NCBI RefSeq assembly: GCF_900109705.1
Contig: NZ_FOAI01000004.1
Location: 186,001-250,000, forward strand
From: Roseivivax marinus
GTDB taxonomy: Bacteria; Pseudomonadota; Alphaproteobacteria; Rhodobacterales; Rhodobacteraceae
Direction: 5' to 3'
DNA: 64,000 nucleotides
In this document: piece by piece, positions 28,129 to 37,117 of the stretch
Layout: each line of letters opens with the position of its first letter
Position numbering within the stretch: position 1 is the stretch's first letter
Notes under the pieces: generated by a model
What the model was told of the DNA's origin: nothing
What the model saw: only the letters and a program-made list of their open reading frames with translations
The model's database searches: none
Program-made: the position numbers and the translations under genes

Positions 28129-28722
28129 TCAGACCCGGCGACGGGCGTTCAGCGCCGCCGTGATCGTGCCGTCATCGAGATAATCGAGTTCGCCGCCGAT
28201 GGGGACACCCTGCGCCAACGACGAAATCGGCACGCGCCCCTCAAGCTGATCGGCGATGTAGTGCGCGGTCGTCTGCCCATCAATCGTGGCGTTGAGAGCG
28301 AGGATCACCTCCTCAACCCCTTCGGAGGACACACGATCGATCAGCTTGGGGATGCGCAATTCGTCCGGTCCGACAGAATCGAGCGCGGAGAGCGTCCCGC
28401 CCAGGACGTGATAGCGCCCACGGAACTGTCCCGATCGCTCCATCGCCCAGAGGTCGGCCACGTCCTCGACAACGCACAGAAGGCTCGACGATCGCTTGGG
28501 ATCGCGGCAGATGCCGCAGATTTCGGCGGTATCGAAATTGCCGCAGGTCAGGCATTCGCGCGCGCTGTCGGCGACCGTCGCCATCAGCTCGGCCAAAGGC
28601 GTCAGCAAGGATCCCCGCCGGCGCACGAGGTGCAGCACCGCGCGCCGCGCCGACCGGGGGCCGAGCCCCGGAAGACGCGCCATGAGGGCGATCAGCGCAT
28701 CGATGTCGTCGCGGTCGGCCAT
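28129..28722 (-). CDS. recR: Recombination protein RecR
   Basis: Forms the RecFOR/RecOR complex that loads RecA onto single-stranded gaps. It is 197 aa, the standard size, with the N-terminal HhH region ([16 protein letters not shown]), a C4 zinc finger ([18 protein letters not shown]), a Toprim domain ([18 protein letters not shown], then [18 protein letters not shown]) and a C-terminal Walker-B-like tail. It is the last gene of the dnaX-ebfC-recR operon, 13 bp after ebfC. Confidence 0.97.
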   Translation of the reverse strand: MADRDDIDALIALMARLPGLGPRSARRAVLHLVRRRGSLLTPLAELMATVADSARECLTCGNFDTAEICGICRDPKRSSSLLCVVEDVADLWAMERSGQFRGRYHVLGGTLSALDSVGPDELRIPKLIDRVSSEGVEEVILALNATIDGQTTAHYIADQLEGRVPISSLAQGVPIGGELDYLDDGTITAALNARRRV

Positions 28723-28735
28723 GCGCGGCCCTGCC

Positions 28736-29080
28736 TCAGAACGGCAGGTTCATGTCCTTGGGCAGGCCGAGGCTTTCGGACAGCGCACGCATCTCTTCCT
28801 GCGAGCGCTCGTTCGCCTTGGCCTGGGCGTCCTTGATGGCGGCGAGGATCAGGTCCTCGACCACTTCCTTGTCGTCTCCGTTGAAGATCGACGGGTCGAT
28901 GTCGAGCGACTTGAGCTCGCCCTTGGCCGACGCCACGGCCTTGACCAGCCCGGCGCCGGACTCGCCGGTGACCGTGATGTTGTGCAGCTCTTCCTGCAGC
29001 GCCGCCATGCGGGTCTGCATCTCCTGCGCCTTCTTCATCATCCCGGCCATGTCGCCGAGGCCGCCCAATCCCTTGAACAT
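28736..29080 (-). CDS. ebfC: YbaB/EbfC nucleoid-associated protein
   Basis: A small (114-aa) dimeric DNA-binding protein with two long helices around a beta sheet. It contains [20 protein letters not shown] and the conserved [13 protein letters not shown] region. It sits between dnaX and recR exactly as in most bacteria. It is thought to shape the nucleoid. Its role in repair with RecR is suggested by conserved linkage only. Confidence 0.95.
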   Translation of the reverse strand: MFKGLGGLGDMAGMMKKAQEMQTRMAALQEELHNITVTGESGAGLVKAVASAKGELKSLDIDPSIFNGDDKEVVEDLILAAIKDAQAKANERSQEEMRALSESLGLPKDMNLPF

Positions 29081-29149
29081 GGGACCTCCTGTCAGTCGCG
29101 TTTGATCCAGAGATACGTGCGGCGCGGCGCCGTCACAAGGCCGGGCCCG

Positions 29150-30907
29150 TCAGTCCTCTTCGAACGGGTCCCATTCGTCCTCGACTTCGGCCAGCGCCTC
29201 GGCCTCGGCTTCGGCGGCAATCTCCTCGGGCGGGGTCACCTTGCGGATGGCCGCCTTGGGGAAGGCGTCCATGACCGCCTGAACCAAAGGATGAGCGCGG
29301 GCCGCCTCGACGCGGGCGATCTCCTCGGCGTGGTCGCGCTCGTAGATGGTCTCGGCCTCGCACCCGTTCACGAGGATCACCGCCCAGCGACTGCCGGTCC
29401 AGCGCGACAGCGCGGTGCCGATCCTCTGGGCGAGGTCCCGGGGCGCGCCGTCGGCGGGAGTAAACTCGATCCGGCCCGGCTGGTAGGCGGCGAGCCGGAC
29501 ATAGGTTTCGACCTCGATCAACAGCTTGGCGTCCCGGTTGGCACGGATCAGTTCGACCACGTGGGCGAAGGTCGGGTAGCGGGCGAGCGCGGCGTCCTCG
29601 GCCACCGCGCGCACGGCCGAGCCGTCCTGCGCGCGGGCCCCGCCGCCACCGCCTGCCGGCGCGCCGCCGCCCTGCGCGATGGCGCCGGCCGCACCGCCCG
29701 TGGCCATGCCGGACCCGCCGCCGCCGCCCGGACCGGGGGCCGGGGGCGTCTCGGATTGCAGCTTGCGCACCAGTTCCTCGGGCGAGGGCAGTTCGGCCAC
29801 GTGCGTCATGCGGATCACCGCCATCTCGGCGGCCATCATCGCGTTCGGGGCCTGCGCGACCTCGTCGAGCGCCTTCAGCAGCATCTGCCAAAGCCGCGTG
29901 AGAGGCCGCATGCCCAGCGACTGCGCCATCGCGAGGCCGCGCTCCCGTTCTTCGGGGGCGACGGTCGGATCCTCGGCGGCGTCCGGCGTGATCTTGACCA
30001 CCGACACCCAGTGCGTGACCTCGGCGAGATCGCGCAGCACCGCCATCGGGTCGGCGCCGTCGGCATATTGCGCGCCGATCTCCTCGAGCGCGCCGGCGGC
30101 GTCGCCGCGCATGACCATCTCGAAAAGGTCCATGACCCGCCCGCGGTCGGCCAGGCCCAGCATCCCGCGCACCTGCTCGGCGCTTGTCGCACCCGCGCCG
30201 TGGCTGATCGCCTGGTCGAGCAGCGAGGTCGCGTCGCGGGCCGACCCCTCGGCGGCGCGGGTGATGAGCGCAAGCGCGGAGTCCTCGATCTCGGCATTCT
30301 CGCGCTCGGCGATGCGGCGCAGGAGGCCGATCATCGTCTCGGGCTCGATCCGGCGCAGGTCGAAGCGCTGGCAGCGCGAGAGCACGGTCACCGGCACGCG
30401 GCGGATCTCGGTGGTGGCGAAGATGAACTTCACATGCGCCGGCGGCTCTTCCAGCGTCTTGAGAAGCGCGTTGAACGCCGAGGTCGACAGCATGTGGACC
30501 TCGTCGATGATGTAGATCTTGTAGCGCGCCGAGGCCGCCCGGTAGTGCACGCTGTCGATGATCTCGCGCACGTCGTTGACCGAGGTGTTGGATGCCGCGT
30601 CCATCTCCAGCACGTCGACGTGGCGGCCCTCCATGATCGCGCGGCAATGCTCGCACTGGCCGCAGGGCTCGGTCGTCGGTCCGCCCTCGCCGTCGGGGCC
30701 GATGCAGTTCAGGCCCTTGGCGATGATCCGGGCGGTGGTCGTCTTCCCGGTCCCGCGGATGCCCGTCATGATGAAGGCCTGCGCGATCCGGTCGGCGGCG
30801 AATGCGTTCTTGAGCGTGCGGACCATCGCCTCCTGCCCGACGAGATCGGCGAAGGTCTCGGGGCGGTATTTCCGCGCGAGCACCTGGTAGGCGGGATTGT
30901 CGGACAT
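29150..30907 (-). CDS. dnaX: DNA polymerase III subunit tau/gamma
   Basis: Clamp-loader ATPase of the replicase. It is 585 aa from MSDNPAYQVLARKYRPETF. Walker A is GIRGTGKTT (49-57), the zinc module is CIGPDGEGG and CGQCEHCR, Walker B is IYIIDEVHML, and the SRC-like stretch is TVLSRCQRFDL. A Gly/Ala-rich hinge (about 385-430) precedes the tau-specific C-terminal part that binds the polymerase. The frame stays open upstream for 79 codons of arginine-rich sequence, which is not part of the gene. I did not find a frameshift signal for gamma production. Confidence 0.96.
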   Translation of the reverse strand: MSDNPAYQVLARKYRPETFADLVGQEAMVRTLKNAFAADRIAQAFIMTGIRGTGKTTTARIIAKGLNCIGPDGEGGPTTEPCGQCEHCRAIMEGRHVDVLEMDAASNTSVNDVREIIDSVHYRAASARYKIYIIDEVHMLSTSAFNALLKTLEEPPAHVKFIFATTEIRRVPVTVLSRCQRFDLRRIEPETMIGLLRRIAERENAEIEDSALALITRAAEGSARDATSLLDQAISHGAGATSAEQVRGMLGLADRGRVMDLFEMVMRGDAAGALEEIGAQYADGADPMAVLRDLAEVTHWVSVVKITPDAAEDPTVAPEERERGLAMAQSLGMRPLTRLWQMLLKALDEVAQAPNAMMAAEMAVIRMTHVAELPSPEELVRKLQSETPPAPGPGGGGGSGMATGGAAGAIAQGGGAPAGGGGGARAQDGSAVRAVAEDAALARYPTFAHVVELIRANRDAKLLIEVETYVRLAAYQPGRIEFTPADGAPRDLAQRIGTALSRWTGSRWAVILVNGCEAETIYERDHAEEIARVEAARAHPLVQAVMDAFPKAAIRKVTPPEEIAAEAEAEALAEVEDEWDPFEED

Positions 30908-31109
30908 GCACGGGACTCCGGTTCGGGCGCGGCGCAGACTAGGCCCGCGACGGCGGCGCGTCCACCCGCCGGGCGGGCTGGCGTCGAAGTCCTCTCGGCG
31001 GTCCGCCGCTACGTCGCGTAACGGCCGCGCGCCGCAGCGTCGCGCGCCCTTGCGCTTCGGGTCTGCGACGCGCGACATTCGGGACGGGAGACTTTGGGAG
31101 GACTTGACC

Positions 31110-32996
31110 GTGACTTTCGCCTCGTTCGCCGATCGCGACGCCATCGAAGCCGAGATGCCGTGGGCGTCCCGCGATCTGCCGAAGACGCTCTACGGCTTGC
31201 TGTCGCGTACAGCGACCCGATTTCCGGATCGTCCGGCGGTGTCCTACCAGATCTTTTCCGGGCCGAAGGACAAGGCCGAAACGCTTAGCTGGCGGCAATT
31301 GAAGGACCAGGTCACCCAGTCGGCCAACTTGTTCCGGTCGCTTGGCGTGGGCGAGAAGGACGTGGTCGCCTACGTCCTGCCCAACTGCAACGAGACCACG
31401 GTGACGCTGCTGGGCGCGGCGGTGGCGGGGATCGCGAACCCGATCAACCCGCTGCTCGAGCCCGAGCAGATCGGCGCGATCCTGCGCGAGACCGGCGCCA
31501 AGGTGGTCGTCACGCTCAAGCCGTTCCCCAAGACCGACGTGGCCCAGAAGGTCCACGAGGCGGTGCGCCATGCGCCGTCGGTTCAGACCGTGCTCGAGGT
31601 CGACCTGAACCGCTACCTGACACCGCCGAAGTCGTGGATCGTGCCGCTGATGCGCCCGAAGCTCGACGGCAAGCGCCACGTGGACGTCAAGGATTTCGGC
31701 CGCGAACTGGCGAAGCAGTCCACGACGCTGGGCTTCGAGGACCGGCAGGAGGACCGCGTCGCGGCCTATTTCCACACGGGCGGCACCACGGGGATGCCGA
31801 AGGTCGCGCAGCATCTCTACTCGGGGATGATCTACAACGGCTGGCTCGGCCACAGGCTGCTGTTCTCCGAGGACGACAACCTGATGTGTCCGCTTCCGCT
31901 GTTTCACGTCTTCGCCTGCCACGTGATCCTGATGGCGGCGGTGGCGTCTGGCGCGCACGTGATCTTCCCCACGCCGCAAGGCTACCGGGGCGACGGCGTC
32001 TTCGACAACTTCTGGAAGCTGGTCGAGCGCTGGAAGATCACCTTCATCATCACCGTGCCCACCGCGGTTTCGGCGCTGATGCAGCGCAAGGTGGACGCGG
32101 ACGTGTCCACGGTGAAGACCGCGTTCTCGGGCTCGGCGCCGATGCCGCTGGAGCTCTTCAAGAGGTTCGAGGCCGCTTCGGGCGTGACCATCGTCGAAGG
32201 GTACGGCCTGACCGAGGCGACGTGCCTCGTGTCCTGCAACCCGCCGGAGGGAGAGAAGAAGGTCGGCTCCATCGGCATTCCGTTCCCATACACCGAGGTC
32301 AAGATCGTCCGGCAGACGAACGAGGGACCGAAGGAATGCGCGGTGGACGAGATCGGCGAGATCTGCATCTCGAACCCCGGCGTCTACGCGGGCTCGACCT
32401 ATACCGAGGAAGACAAGAACCACGATCTCTTCCACGAGGGGATTTATTTGCGGACCGGCGACCTCGGGCGGCTGGACCCGGACGGCTATCTCTGGATCAC
32501 TGGCCGGGCGAAGGACCTCATCATCCGCGGTGGGCACAACATCGACCCCGCCGAGATCGAGGAGGCCCTGCTGGGCCATCCGGCCGTCGCCTTCGCCGGC
32601 GCCATCGGCCAGCCCGACGCCCATGCGGGCGAGCTGCCCTGCGCCTTCGTGGAACTGGTGAGCGACGCGCAGGTCACCGAAGAGGAGCTGATGGAGCATT
32701 GCCGCACCCACGTCCACGAGCGTGCGGCGCAACCTAAGCACCTGGAAATTCTAGATGAGCTGCCCAAGACTGCGGTGGGCAAGGTCTTCAAGCCCGATCT
32801 GCGCAAAAGGGCCATCACGCGGGTCTACAACGGGGCGCTGGAAAAGGCAGACGTTCCGGCGCGGGTCGAAAGCGTGGTGGATGACAAATCGCGCGGGCTG
32901 GTGGCCCAGGTGCGGGCCAATGGCGCCAGTGACGAGCAGATCACGCAGGTCCTTGGAGCCTTCACCCGGCCGTGGGAGCACGCGCAGTCCGCGTGA
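31110..32996 (+). CDS. Acyl-CoA synthetase (AMP-forming)
   Basis: ANL-superfamily ligase that activates a carboxylic acid with ATP and CoA. It is 628 aa. The P-loop-like motif YFHTGGTTGMPK is near residue 220. Other signatures are GYGLTEATC, YLRTGDLGRLDPDGYLWITG and the C-terminal lysine motif LPKTAVGKVFKPDLR. The start is a GTG at 31110 with GGGAGG at 31096-31101. A TTG at 31104 is closer to that site and less likely. Rhodobacterales annotate relatives as feruloyl- or fatty-acyl-CoA synthetases. The substrate is not known here. It is divergent from dnaX. Confidence 0.9.
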   Translation: MTFASFADRDAIEAEMPWASRDLPKTLYGLLSRTATRFPDRPAVSYQIFSGPKDKAETLSWRQLKDQVTQSANLFRSLGVGEKDVVAYVLPNCNETTVTLLGAAVAGIANPINPLLEPEQIGAILRETGAKVVVTLKPFPKTDVAQKVHEAVRHAPSVQTVLEVDLNRYLTPPKSWIVPLMRPKLDGKRHVDVKDFGRELAKQSTTLGFEDRQEDRVAAYFHTGGTTGMPKVAQHLYSGMIYNGWLGHRLLFSEDDNLMCPLPLFHVFACHVILMAAVASGAHVIFPTPQGYRGDGVFDNFWKLVERWKITFIITVPTAVSALMQRKVDADVSTVKTAFSGSAPMPLELFKRFEAASGVTIVEGYGLTEATCLVSCNPPEGEKKVGSIGIPFPYTEVKIVRQTNEGPKECAVDEIGEICISNPGVYAGSTYTEEDKNHDLFHEGIYLRTGDLGRLDPDGYLWITGRAKDLIIRGGHNIDPAEIEEALLGHPAVAFAGAIGQPDAHAGELPCAFVELVSDAQVTEEELMEHCRTHVHERAAQPKHLEILDELPKTAVGKVFKPDLRKRAITRVYNGALEKADVPARVESVVDDKSRGLVAQVRANGASDEQITQVLGAFTRPWEHAQSA

Positions 32997-33016
32997 TCCC
33001 GGTTTTTCGCCGGAAC

Positions 33017-33050
33017 AAGGCCGTTTCCGCAATCGCGGGGACGGCCTTTT
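33017..33050. terminator. Intrinsic terminator between acyl-CoA synthetase and arsR
   Basis: GGCCGTTTCCGC (33019-33030), loop AATC, GCGGGGACGGCC (33035-33046): a 12-bp stem with two G-T pairs, then TTTT. It ends the plus-strand gene. AA precedes the stem and an A tract may give weaker termination of the opposite gene. Confidence 0.88.
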
Positions 33051-33053
33051 CTG

Positions 33054-33365
33054 TCACCGGAAGCGTTCCCGCAACAGCCCGAGCATCCGCTCGGTCAGGT
33101 CGTCGTTGAGGCGGTAGTACACCGTCTTGCCCTGTCGCCGCGTCAAGACGAGGTCGTCGTCTCTCAGGCGCGCCAACATCTGGCTGACGGCAGCTTGCCT
33201 CGTGTCGAGAAGAGCCTCCAGCTGGCCGACCGACTTCTCTCCATCCTGAAGATAGTGAAGGATCGACAGCCGTCCGCGGTGCGCCAGCGTTTTAAGATAC
33301 CCTGTCGCACGGTCGGCACCTTCAAATTCTCTGGTGGCCACAGTCGTGCCTTGCTTGCTCGGCAT
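33054..33365 (-). CDS. ArsR/SmtB-family winged-helix regulator
   Basis: A 103-aa dimeric repressor with the ArsR fold. The recognition helix region is LDTRQAAVSQMLARLRDD, and the wing is LTRRQGKTVYYRLND. The usual metal- or sulfide-sensing cysteines of ArsR/SmtB/BigR are absent (KSVGQLEALL at the alpha-3 position has none), so the signal is unclear. The start complementary to 33363-33365 (MPSKQGTTVATREFEG) is preferred over one ten codons earlier. Its target is not obvious. The AT-rich spacer upstream may hold its operator. Confidence 0.88.
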   Translation of the reverse strand: MPSKQGTTVATREFEGADRATGYLKTLAHRGRLSILHYLQDGEKSVGQLEALLDTRQAAVSQMLARLRDDDLVLTRRQGKTVYYRLNDDLTERMLGLLRERFR

Positions 33366-33661
33366 CAATGTCTCCCACGCCAAATGCCTGCACACCCAAA
33401 CGAAGTAAGATGTATCTCACATACGAGTTTGCAAGGCATTGAGTTCCACGCAGAGTTGATCCCACTGACCAACTTCCGAATGCGGCTTTACTTGCATTGA
33501 AAGAATATTGCCGCGCGACTCCGGGATATTCCAGCCCGATACTCATGCACAATTCTGAAGGTAGCGGGATTACATTCCGTTCAGGGAATGAATTAGTAAA
33601 AAATTAATTTCTGTATTTGCCTGCAAACACGGAGAAATTTCATCGCGCGGATGGGCTCAAG
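33366..33661. other. AT-rich spacer between arsR and pcaB
   Basis: Nearly 300 bp of distinctly lower GC than the surroundings, with the densest A/T run at 33591-33620. It includes the inverted repeat CATTCC (33573-33578)/GGAATG (33585-33590), TGTATCTCACATAC near 33410, and a partial copy of the dispersed CCGGGATATT motif. No coding frame looks real. It may carry the arsR promoter and operator. Confidence 0.5.
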
Positions 33662-34999
33662 TTAATCTTTGGACCGCGAAATAGCCGCGACCGCGGCGGC
33701 GAATTCCCGCGCGTCACCCGGAGCGGTGCCGATCTCTTGTGCCGGGTCGAACAGCGCCGGATCGATGTCCGGCCAGCGCGCCAGCGCCGCATCCCGCAAG
33801 TGGCCGCCTTCGGTTGCCACGGTCCCCGCAAGCGCCTTTACCTCGGCCTGTGCCTCCGTGCGGCTCATGCGGTCGGTGAGCGCGAAGGACAGCGCCTCGG
33901 CCGCCAGAAGGCCCTGGCTGCGCGAGAGGGTCTCGGCCATCGCCTCGGTCGCGGGGGCAAGACCGCCCAGCACGTCTTCGGCGCGGGTCAGCGCGGCGGC
34001 GAGCGACAGGCAGAGCGAGGGCAGGGTAAGCCACTCGGTGAACCAGGCCGCGCCGTCGCGCTGCTGCCGGTGGACGCCGGCCCCCTGAAGCGTCGCGTTC
34101 AGGCCCGTGGCCTGCGCTGCCAGCGCCGACAGGACGGACGGGCCGACAGGGTTCTGCTTCTGCGGCATGGTCGAGGAGCCGCCTGCGCCACCGAGCCGGA
34201 CTTCCGCCACCCCGGACTGGGTTGCAAGCGTGAGATCCTCCCCGATCTTGCCAAGCGCGGCCGCCGCCCGAGCGATCCACGCGCCGAGCCGAAGCAGCGG
34301 CGTGCGGTCGGTGTGCCACGTGCGCCCCGGATCGGCGAGACCGAGCGCCGCGGCAAGGTCCGCGCGCAGGGCCGCCGCTTCGGGTTGAAGAGCCTCCGCG
34401 GTGCCAGATGCGCCCGAAAGCGACACCGGCAGCGCCGCGCGCAGGCCGTCGATCTCGGCGCGCAGTTCCAGAAGAGGCCAGCCCCAGGAGGCAGCCACGG
34501 CGCCGAAGCTCGTGGGCGTCGCGTGCTGTCCGTAGGTCCGTGCCGCCATCGGAGTCGCGGCGTGCTCGGATGCCAGTCGCGCGAGGTGGCCGAGGCACGC
34601 GGTCAGCCGGTCCTCGTAATGTCCCAGCACCTGCCGCAGACGCAGCATCAGCGCGGTGTCCACGATGTCCTGAGAGGTCGCGCCCCAGTGCAGGTACTGC
34701 GCGTGCTCGGGCGCCTGCATGGCCGCCCGGAACAGCGACAGGAACGCCGGCACGGGCACGCCGTTCTGCCCGGTTCCCTCGGCCAGTCCGGCGGGGTCGA
34801 GCTGCAGCTCGAGGCTCGCGCGGTGGATCGCGCGGCCGCTGACCTCGGGAATGATCCCGCGTGCTCCCTGCGCCTTGGCGAGCGCCCCCTCGACGAGCAT
34901 CATCGCCCGGACCTCGGCGGTGTCCGAGAACAGGCGCGCAACGTCGCCGGTGGGGAAGAGCTGCGCGTAGATGTGGCTCGAGAAGGCGTGTCCGGACAT
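33662..34999 (-). CDS. pcaB: 3-carboxy-cis,cis-muconate cycloisomerase
   Basis: Fumarase/aspartase-superfamily enzyme of the protocatechuate branch of the beta-ketoadipate pathway, making gamma-carboxymuconolactone. It is 445 aa. The superfamily signature is GGSSTMPQKQNPVGPSV. Other conserved segments are LHWGATSQDIVDTALMLRL and ARTYGQHATPTSFG. The C-terminus ends AAVAAISRSKD. It is followed upstream in the same operon by pcaD (48 bp apart). The other pca genes (pcaGHC, pcaQ, pcaIJF) are not in the window. Confidence 0.94.
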   Translation of the reverse strand: MSGHAFSSHIYAQLFPTGDVARLFSDTAEVRAMMLVEGALAKAQGARGIIPEVSGRAIHRASLELQLDPAGLAEGTGQNGVPVPAFLSLFRAAMQAPEHAQYLHWGATSQDIVDTALMLRLRQVLGHYEDRLTACLGHLARLASEHAATPMAARTYGQHATPTSFGAVAASWGWPLLELRAEIDGLRAALPVSLSGASGTAEALQPEAAALRADLAAALGLADPGRTWHTDRTPLLRLGAWIARAAAALGKIGEDLTLATQSGVAEVRLGGAGGSSTMPQKQNPVGPSVLSALAAQATGLNATLQGAGVHRQQRDGAAWFTEWLTLPSLCLSLAAALTRAEDVLGGLAPATEAMAETLSRSQGLLAAEALSFALTDRMSRTEAQAEVKALAGTVATEGGHLRDAALARWPDIDPALFDPAQEIGTAPGDAREFAAAVAAISRSKD

Positions 35000-35047
35000 G
35001 GAGGTCGGCTTTCGGTCTTGGTCAGGTCGATGGTGGGCGGCGCGGGC

Positions 35048-35836
35048 TCAGAGACAGCCCTGCGCGGCAAGGAAATCGCTCAGGATGCGGGCGTATTCCT
35101 CGGGCTTCTCGGCGCAGGGCAGGTGGCCCGCGCCGCGGATGAGGGCGAACTCGGCGCCCGGCACGAGGTCCGCGGTCTCGCGCACCAGATCCGCGGGCGT
35201 CGAGCCGTCGTCGGAACCCGCGATCGCAAGAAGCGGCAGGCGCAGCGCGGCGGTCGTGGTCATGAAGTCCGTGCCGGCGATCGCCGCGCAACAGCCCGCG
35301 TAGCCATGCGCCGGCTGCCTTTCGAGCATCGCGCGCCAGCCGTGGATCGCGTCGGTCTCGTGGAAGGCGGGCGCGAACCAGCGTTCGAGCACCGCGTCCG
35401 ACATGGCGGCCAGCCCCTCGCTCTCGGTCTTGGCGATGCGTTCGGCCCACATGTCTCGGGTGCCGATCTTGGCGGCCGTGTTCGACAGCACCACGGCGCG
35501 CACGAGGTCGAGCCGCTTGGCCGCGAGCCCCTGCGCGATCATGCCCCCGATGGAGAGACCCACGAACACTGCGTCGCGCACCTGCAGGTGGTCGAGCAGC
35601 ATCTCCACGTCGTGCACCAGCTGCCCCATCGCGTAGGGCGCCGCGGGCGCCTCGGACAGGCCGTGGCCGCGCTTGTCGTAGCGGATAAGGCGCAGGCCCT
35701 TGGGCAAATGCGGCAACACCTCGTCCCAGAGCCGCAGGTCGGTTCCGAGCGAGTTGGCGAAGACCACAGGCTGGCCGTCGGGGTCGCCGTCCTCGCGGTA
35801 GTGCAGGCGGATGCCGTCGAGCGTGGCGATCTTCAT
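35048..35836 (-). CDS. pcaD: 3-oxoadipate enol-lactonase
   Basis: Alpha/beta-hydrolase that opens 3-oxoadipate enol-lactone to beta-ketoadipate. It is 262 aa. The nucleophile elbow is GLSIGGMIAQG, the oxyanion region VVFANSLGTDLRLWD, the aspartate in AGSDDGSTPADL and the histidine in RGAGHLPCAEKPEE. It is transcribed just ahead of pcaB, the enzyme two steps earlier in the pathway, so the two form one catabolic unit. The decarboxylase step (pcaC) is not encoded here. Confidence 0.93.
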   Translation of the reverse strand: MKIATLDGIRLHYREDGDPDGQPVVFANSLGTDLRLWDEVLPHLPKGLRLIRYDKRGHGLSEAPAAPYAMGQLVHDVEMLLDHLQVRDAVFVGLSIGGMIAQGLAAKRLDLVRAVVLSNTAAKIGTRDMWAERIAKTESEGLAAMSDAVLERWFAPAFHETDAIHGWRAMLERQPAHGYAGCCAAIAGTDFMTTTAALRLPLLAIAGSDDGSTPADLVRETADLVPGAEFALIRGAGHLPCAEKPEEYARILSDFLAAQGCL

Positions 35837-35897
35837 GGCTGTCTCCCTTGGTAAGCCTCGGTCCCGGTCTTAGCGGGCGGCGCGGGCGGAGGGAACC

Positions 35898-36965
35898 TCA
35901 GCCCCGCGATCCCCGCAGCCAGCGCACGCCGCGGCCCAGGAACCCGGCCCTGCGTGGGGCCGGAGCCTCGTCGTCTTGCGGCACCTGCGGTCGTGGCACG
36001 CCGCGCGCGGCCACGTAGGCGTCGAGAACGGCCTTCGCCTCCTCGGCCAGGGGCGCATCGCTGGCGGGGTCGGCCTCCACGTGGTCGTCGAAGGCCGGAC
36101 CGGTCAGGAACCGCTCGGCCAGATCGGTGTTTGCGCGCCGGTGCTTGCTGACCATCGCGCGCCGGGTTCTCGTGTCGAGAAGGAAGCGTCGGGGCGGCAC
36201 GTCGATCACCTTCGGCGCCTCCGCGAAGAAACGCCCCAGCGCGTGGTGCACGCGCATCGGGTCCATGCCCTCGCCCTGCAGGCGGATTTTCAGAAGCCGC
36301 GCAGGCTCGATCAGGCCGGTGGGCGGGCTCACGTTGGCGGCATTCATCGCCTCGGTCGCGCCCGCCGGGATCGAGGTCACGCCCACAAGATCGATCAGCG
36401 CCCGAAGCGCGTGGTCCTTGGGCTGGCCGGGGCGCAGCAGCACGGGATGGATGTTCGACCGCCCGAAGAACTTGCCCCAGTAGGTCAGCGTCATCGCGTA
36501 GTTCAGAAGCCCCTGACGGCGCCGCTTCTCGACGAGGTCGGGCAGGGCGTCGGTCCACGGCTTGCCGCCCTTTATCTGCTGCTTGTAATCCGACTCGACC
36601 CAGATGTCCTGCCGCCGCAGGTAGGCCACCACCGTGGTCTCGAAGCCCTTGGCGCGGATGCGCTCGGCCACGTCGTTCATCGCCGGCGTCGCGAAGAGCC
36701 CGAACAGCACTTCGGACGAGATGATGACGTCGCCTTCCGGCTCGAGGAAGAAGTCCAGCTTGCGCTGCCAGGCGTCGCGTCGGTCGGCGAGGATATCCTC
36801 GGCCAGCTTGGCGCCGTTGCCCTGGTGCCGTTCGCGGGTGCCCGGCGGGAAGCGGAAATGGACGTTCTCGCGGGCCAGCGCCTCGGACTGGTCCTGCAGG
36901 AAGGCCTGTACCGTCGTCGTCGCGCATTTCGGCATGCCGACGTGCAGGAAGAGGCGTTTGGTCAT
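35898..36965 (-). CDS. Sulfotransferase-like P-loop protein
   Basis: 355 aa from MTKRLFLHVGMPKCATTTVQ, where the GMPKCATTTVQ loop is the 5'-phosphosulfate (PAPS) binding loop of carbohydrate-type sulfotransferases. A second motif, VVAYLRRQDIWVESDYKQQ, resembles the 3'-phosphate site. The rest is weakly conserved, and the C-terminus is basic (RRAGFLGRGVRWLRGSRG). It may modify cell-surface polysaccharide. It lies upstream of pcaD on the same strand (61 bp gap) but need not be related to it, and it is divergent from trpB. Confidence 0.75.
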   Translation of the reverse strand: MTKRLFLHVGMPKCATTTVQAFLQDQSEALARENVHFRFPPGTRERHQGNGAKLAEDILADRRDAWQRKLDFFLEPEGDVIISSEVLFGLFATPAMNDVAERIRAKGFETTVVAYLRRQDIWVESDYKQQIKGGKPWTDALPDLVEKRRRQGLLNYAMTLTYWGKFFGRSNIHPVLLRPGQPKDHALRALIDLVGVTSIPAGATEAMNAANVSPPTGLIEPARLLKIRLQGEGMDPMRVHHALGRFFAEAPKVIDVPPRRFLLDTRTRRAMVSKHRRANTDLAERFLTGPAFDDHVEADPASDAPLAEEAKAVLDAYVAARGVPRPQVPQDDEAPAPRRAGFLGRGVRWLRGSRG

Positions 36966-37117
36966 CTCGGCGGCGTCCTTCGATGGCGGCGTCCGCGCCG
37001 GTCTACCGAAGCCGCCGCACGGCGTCCACGGGCGCCGCTTTTCGTCTGGAAAACCCGCAGACCCTCGCGTAGACGGTGAGGCCACCCGCGCGGGTGCGCG
37101 CACAAGGAGGCAAGGCG

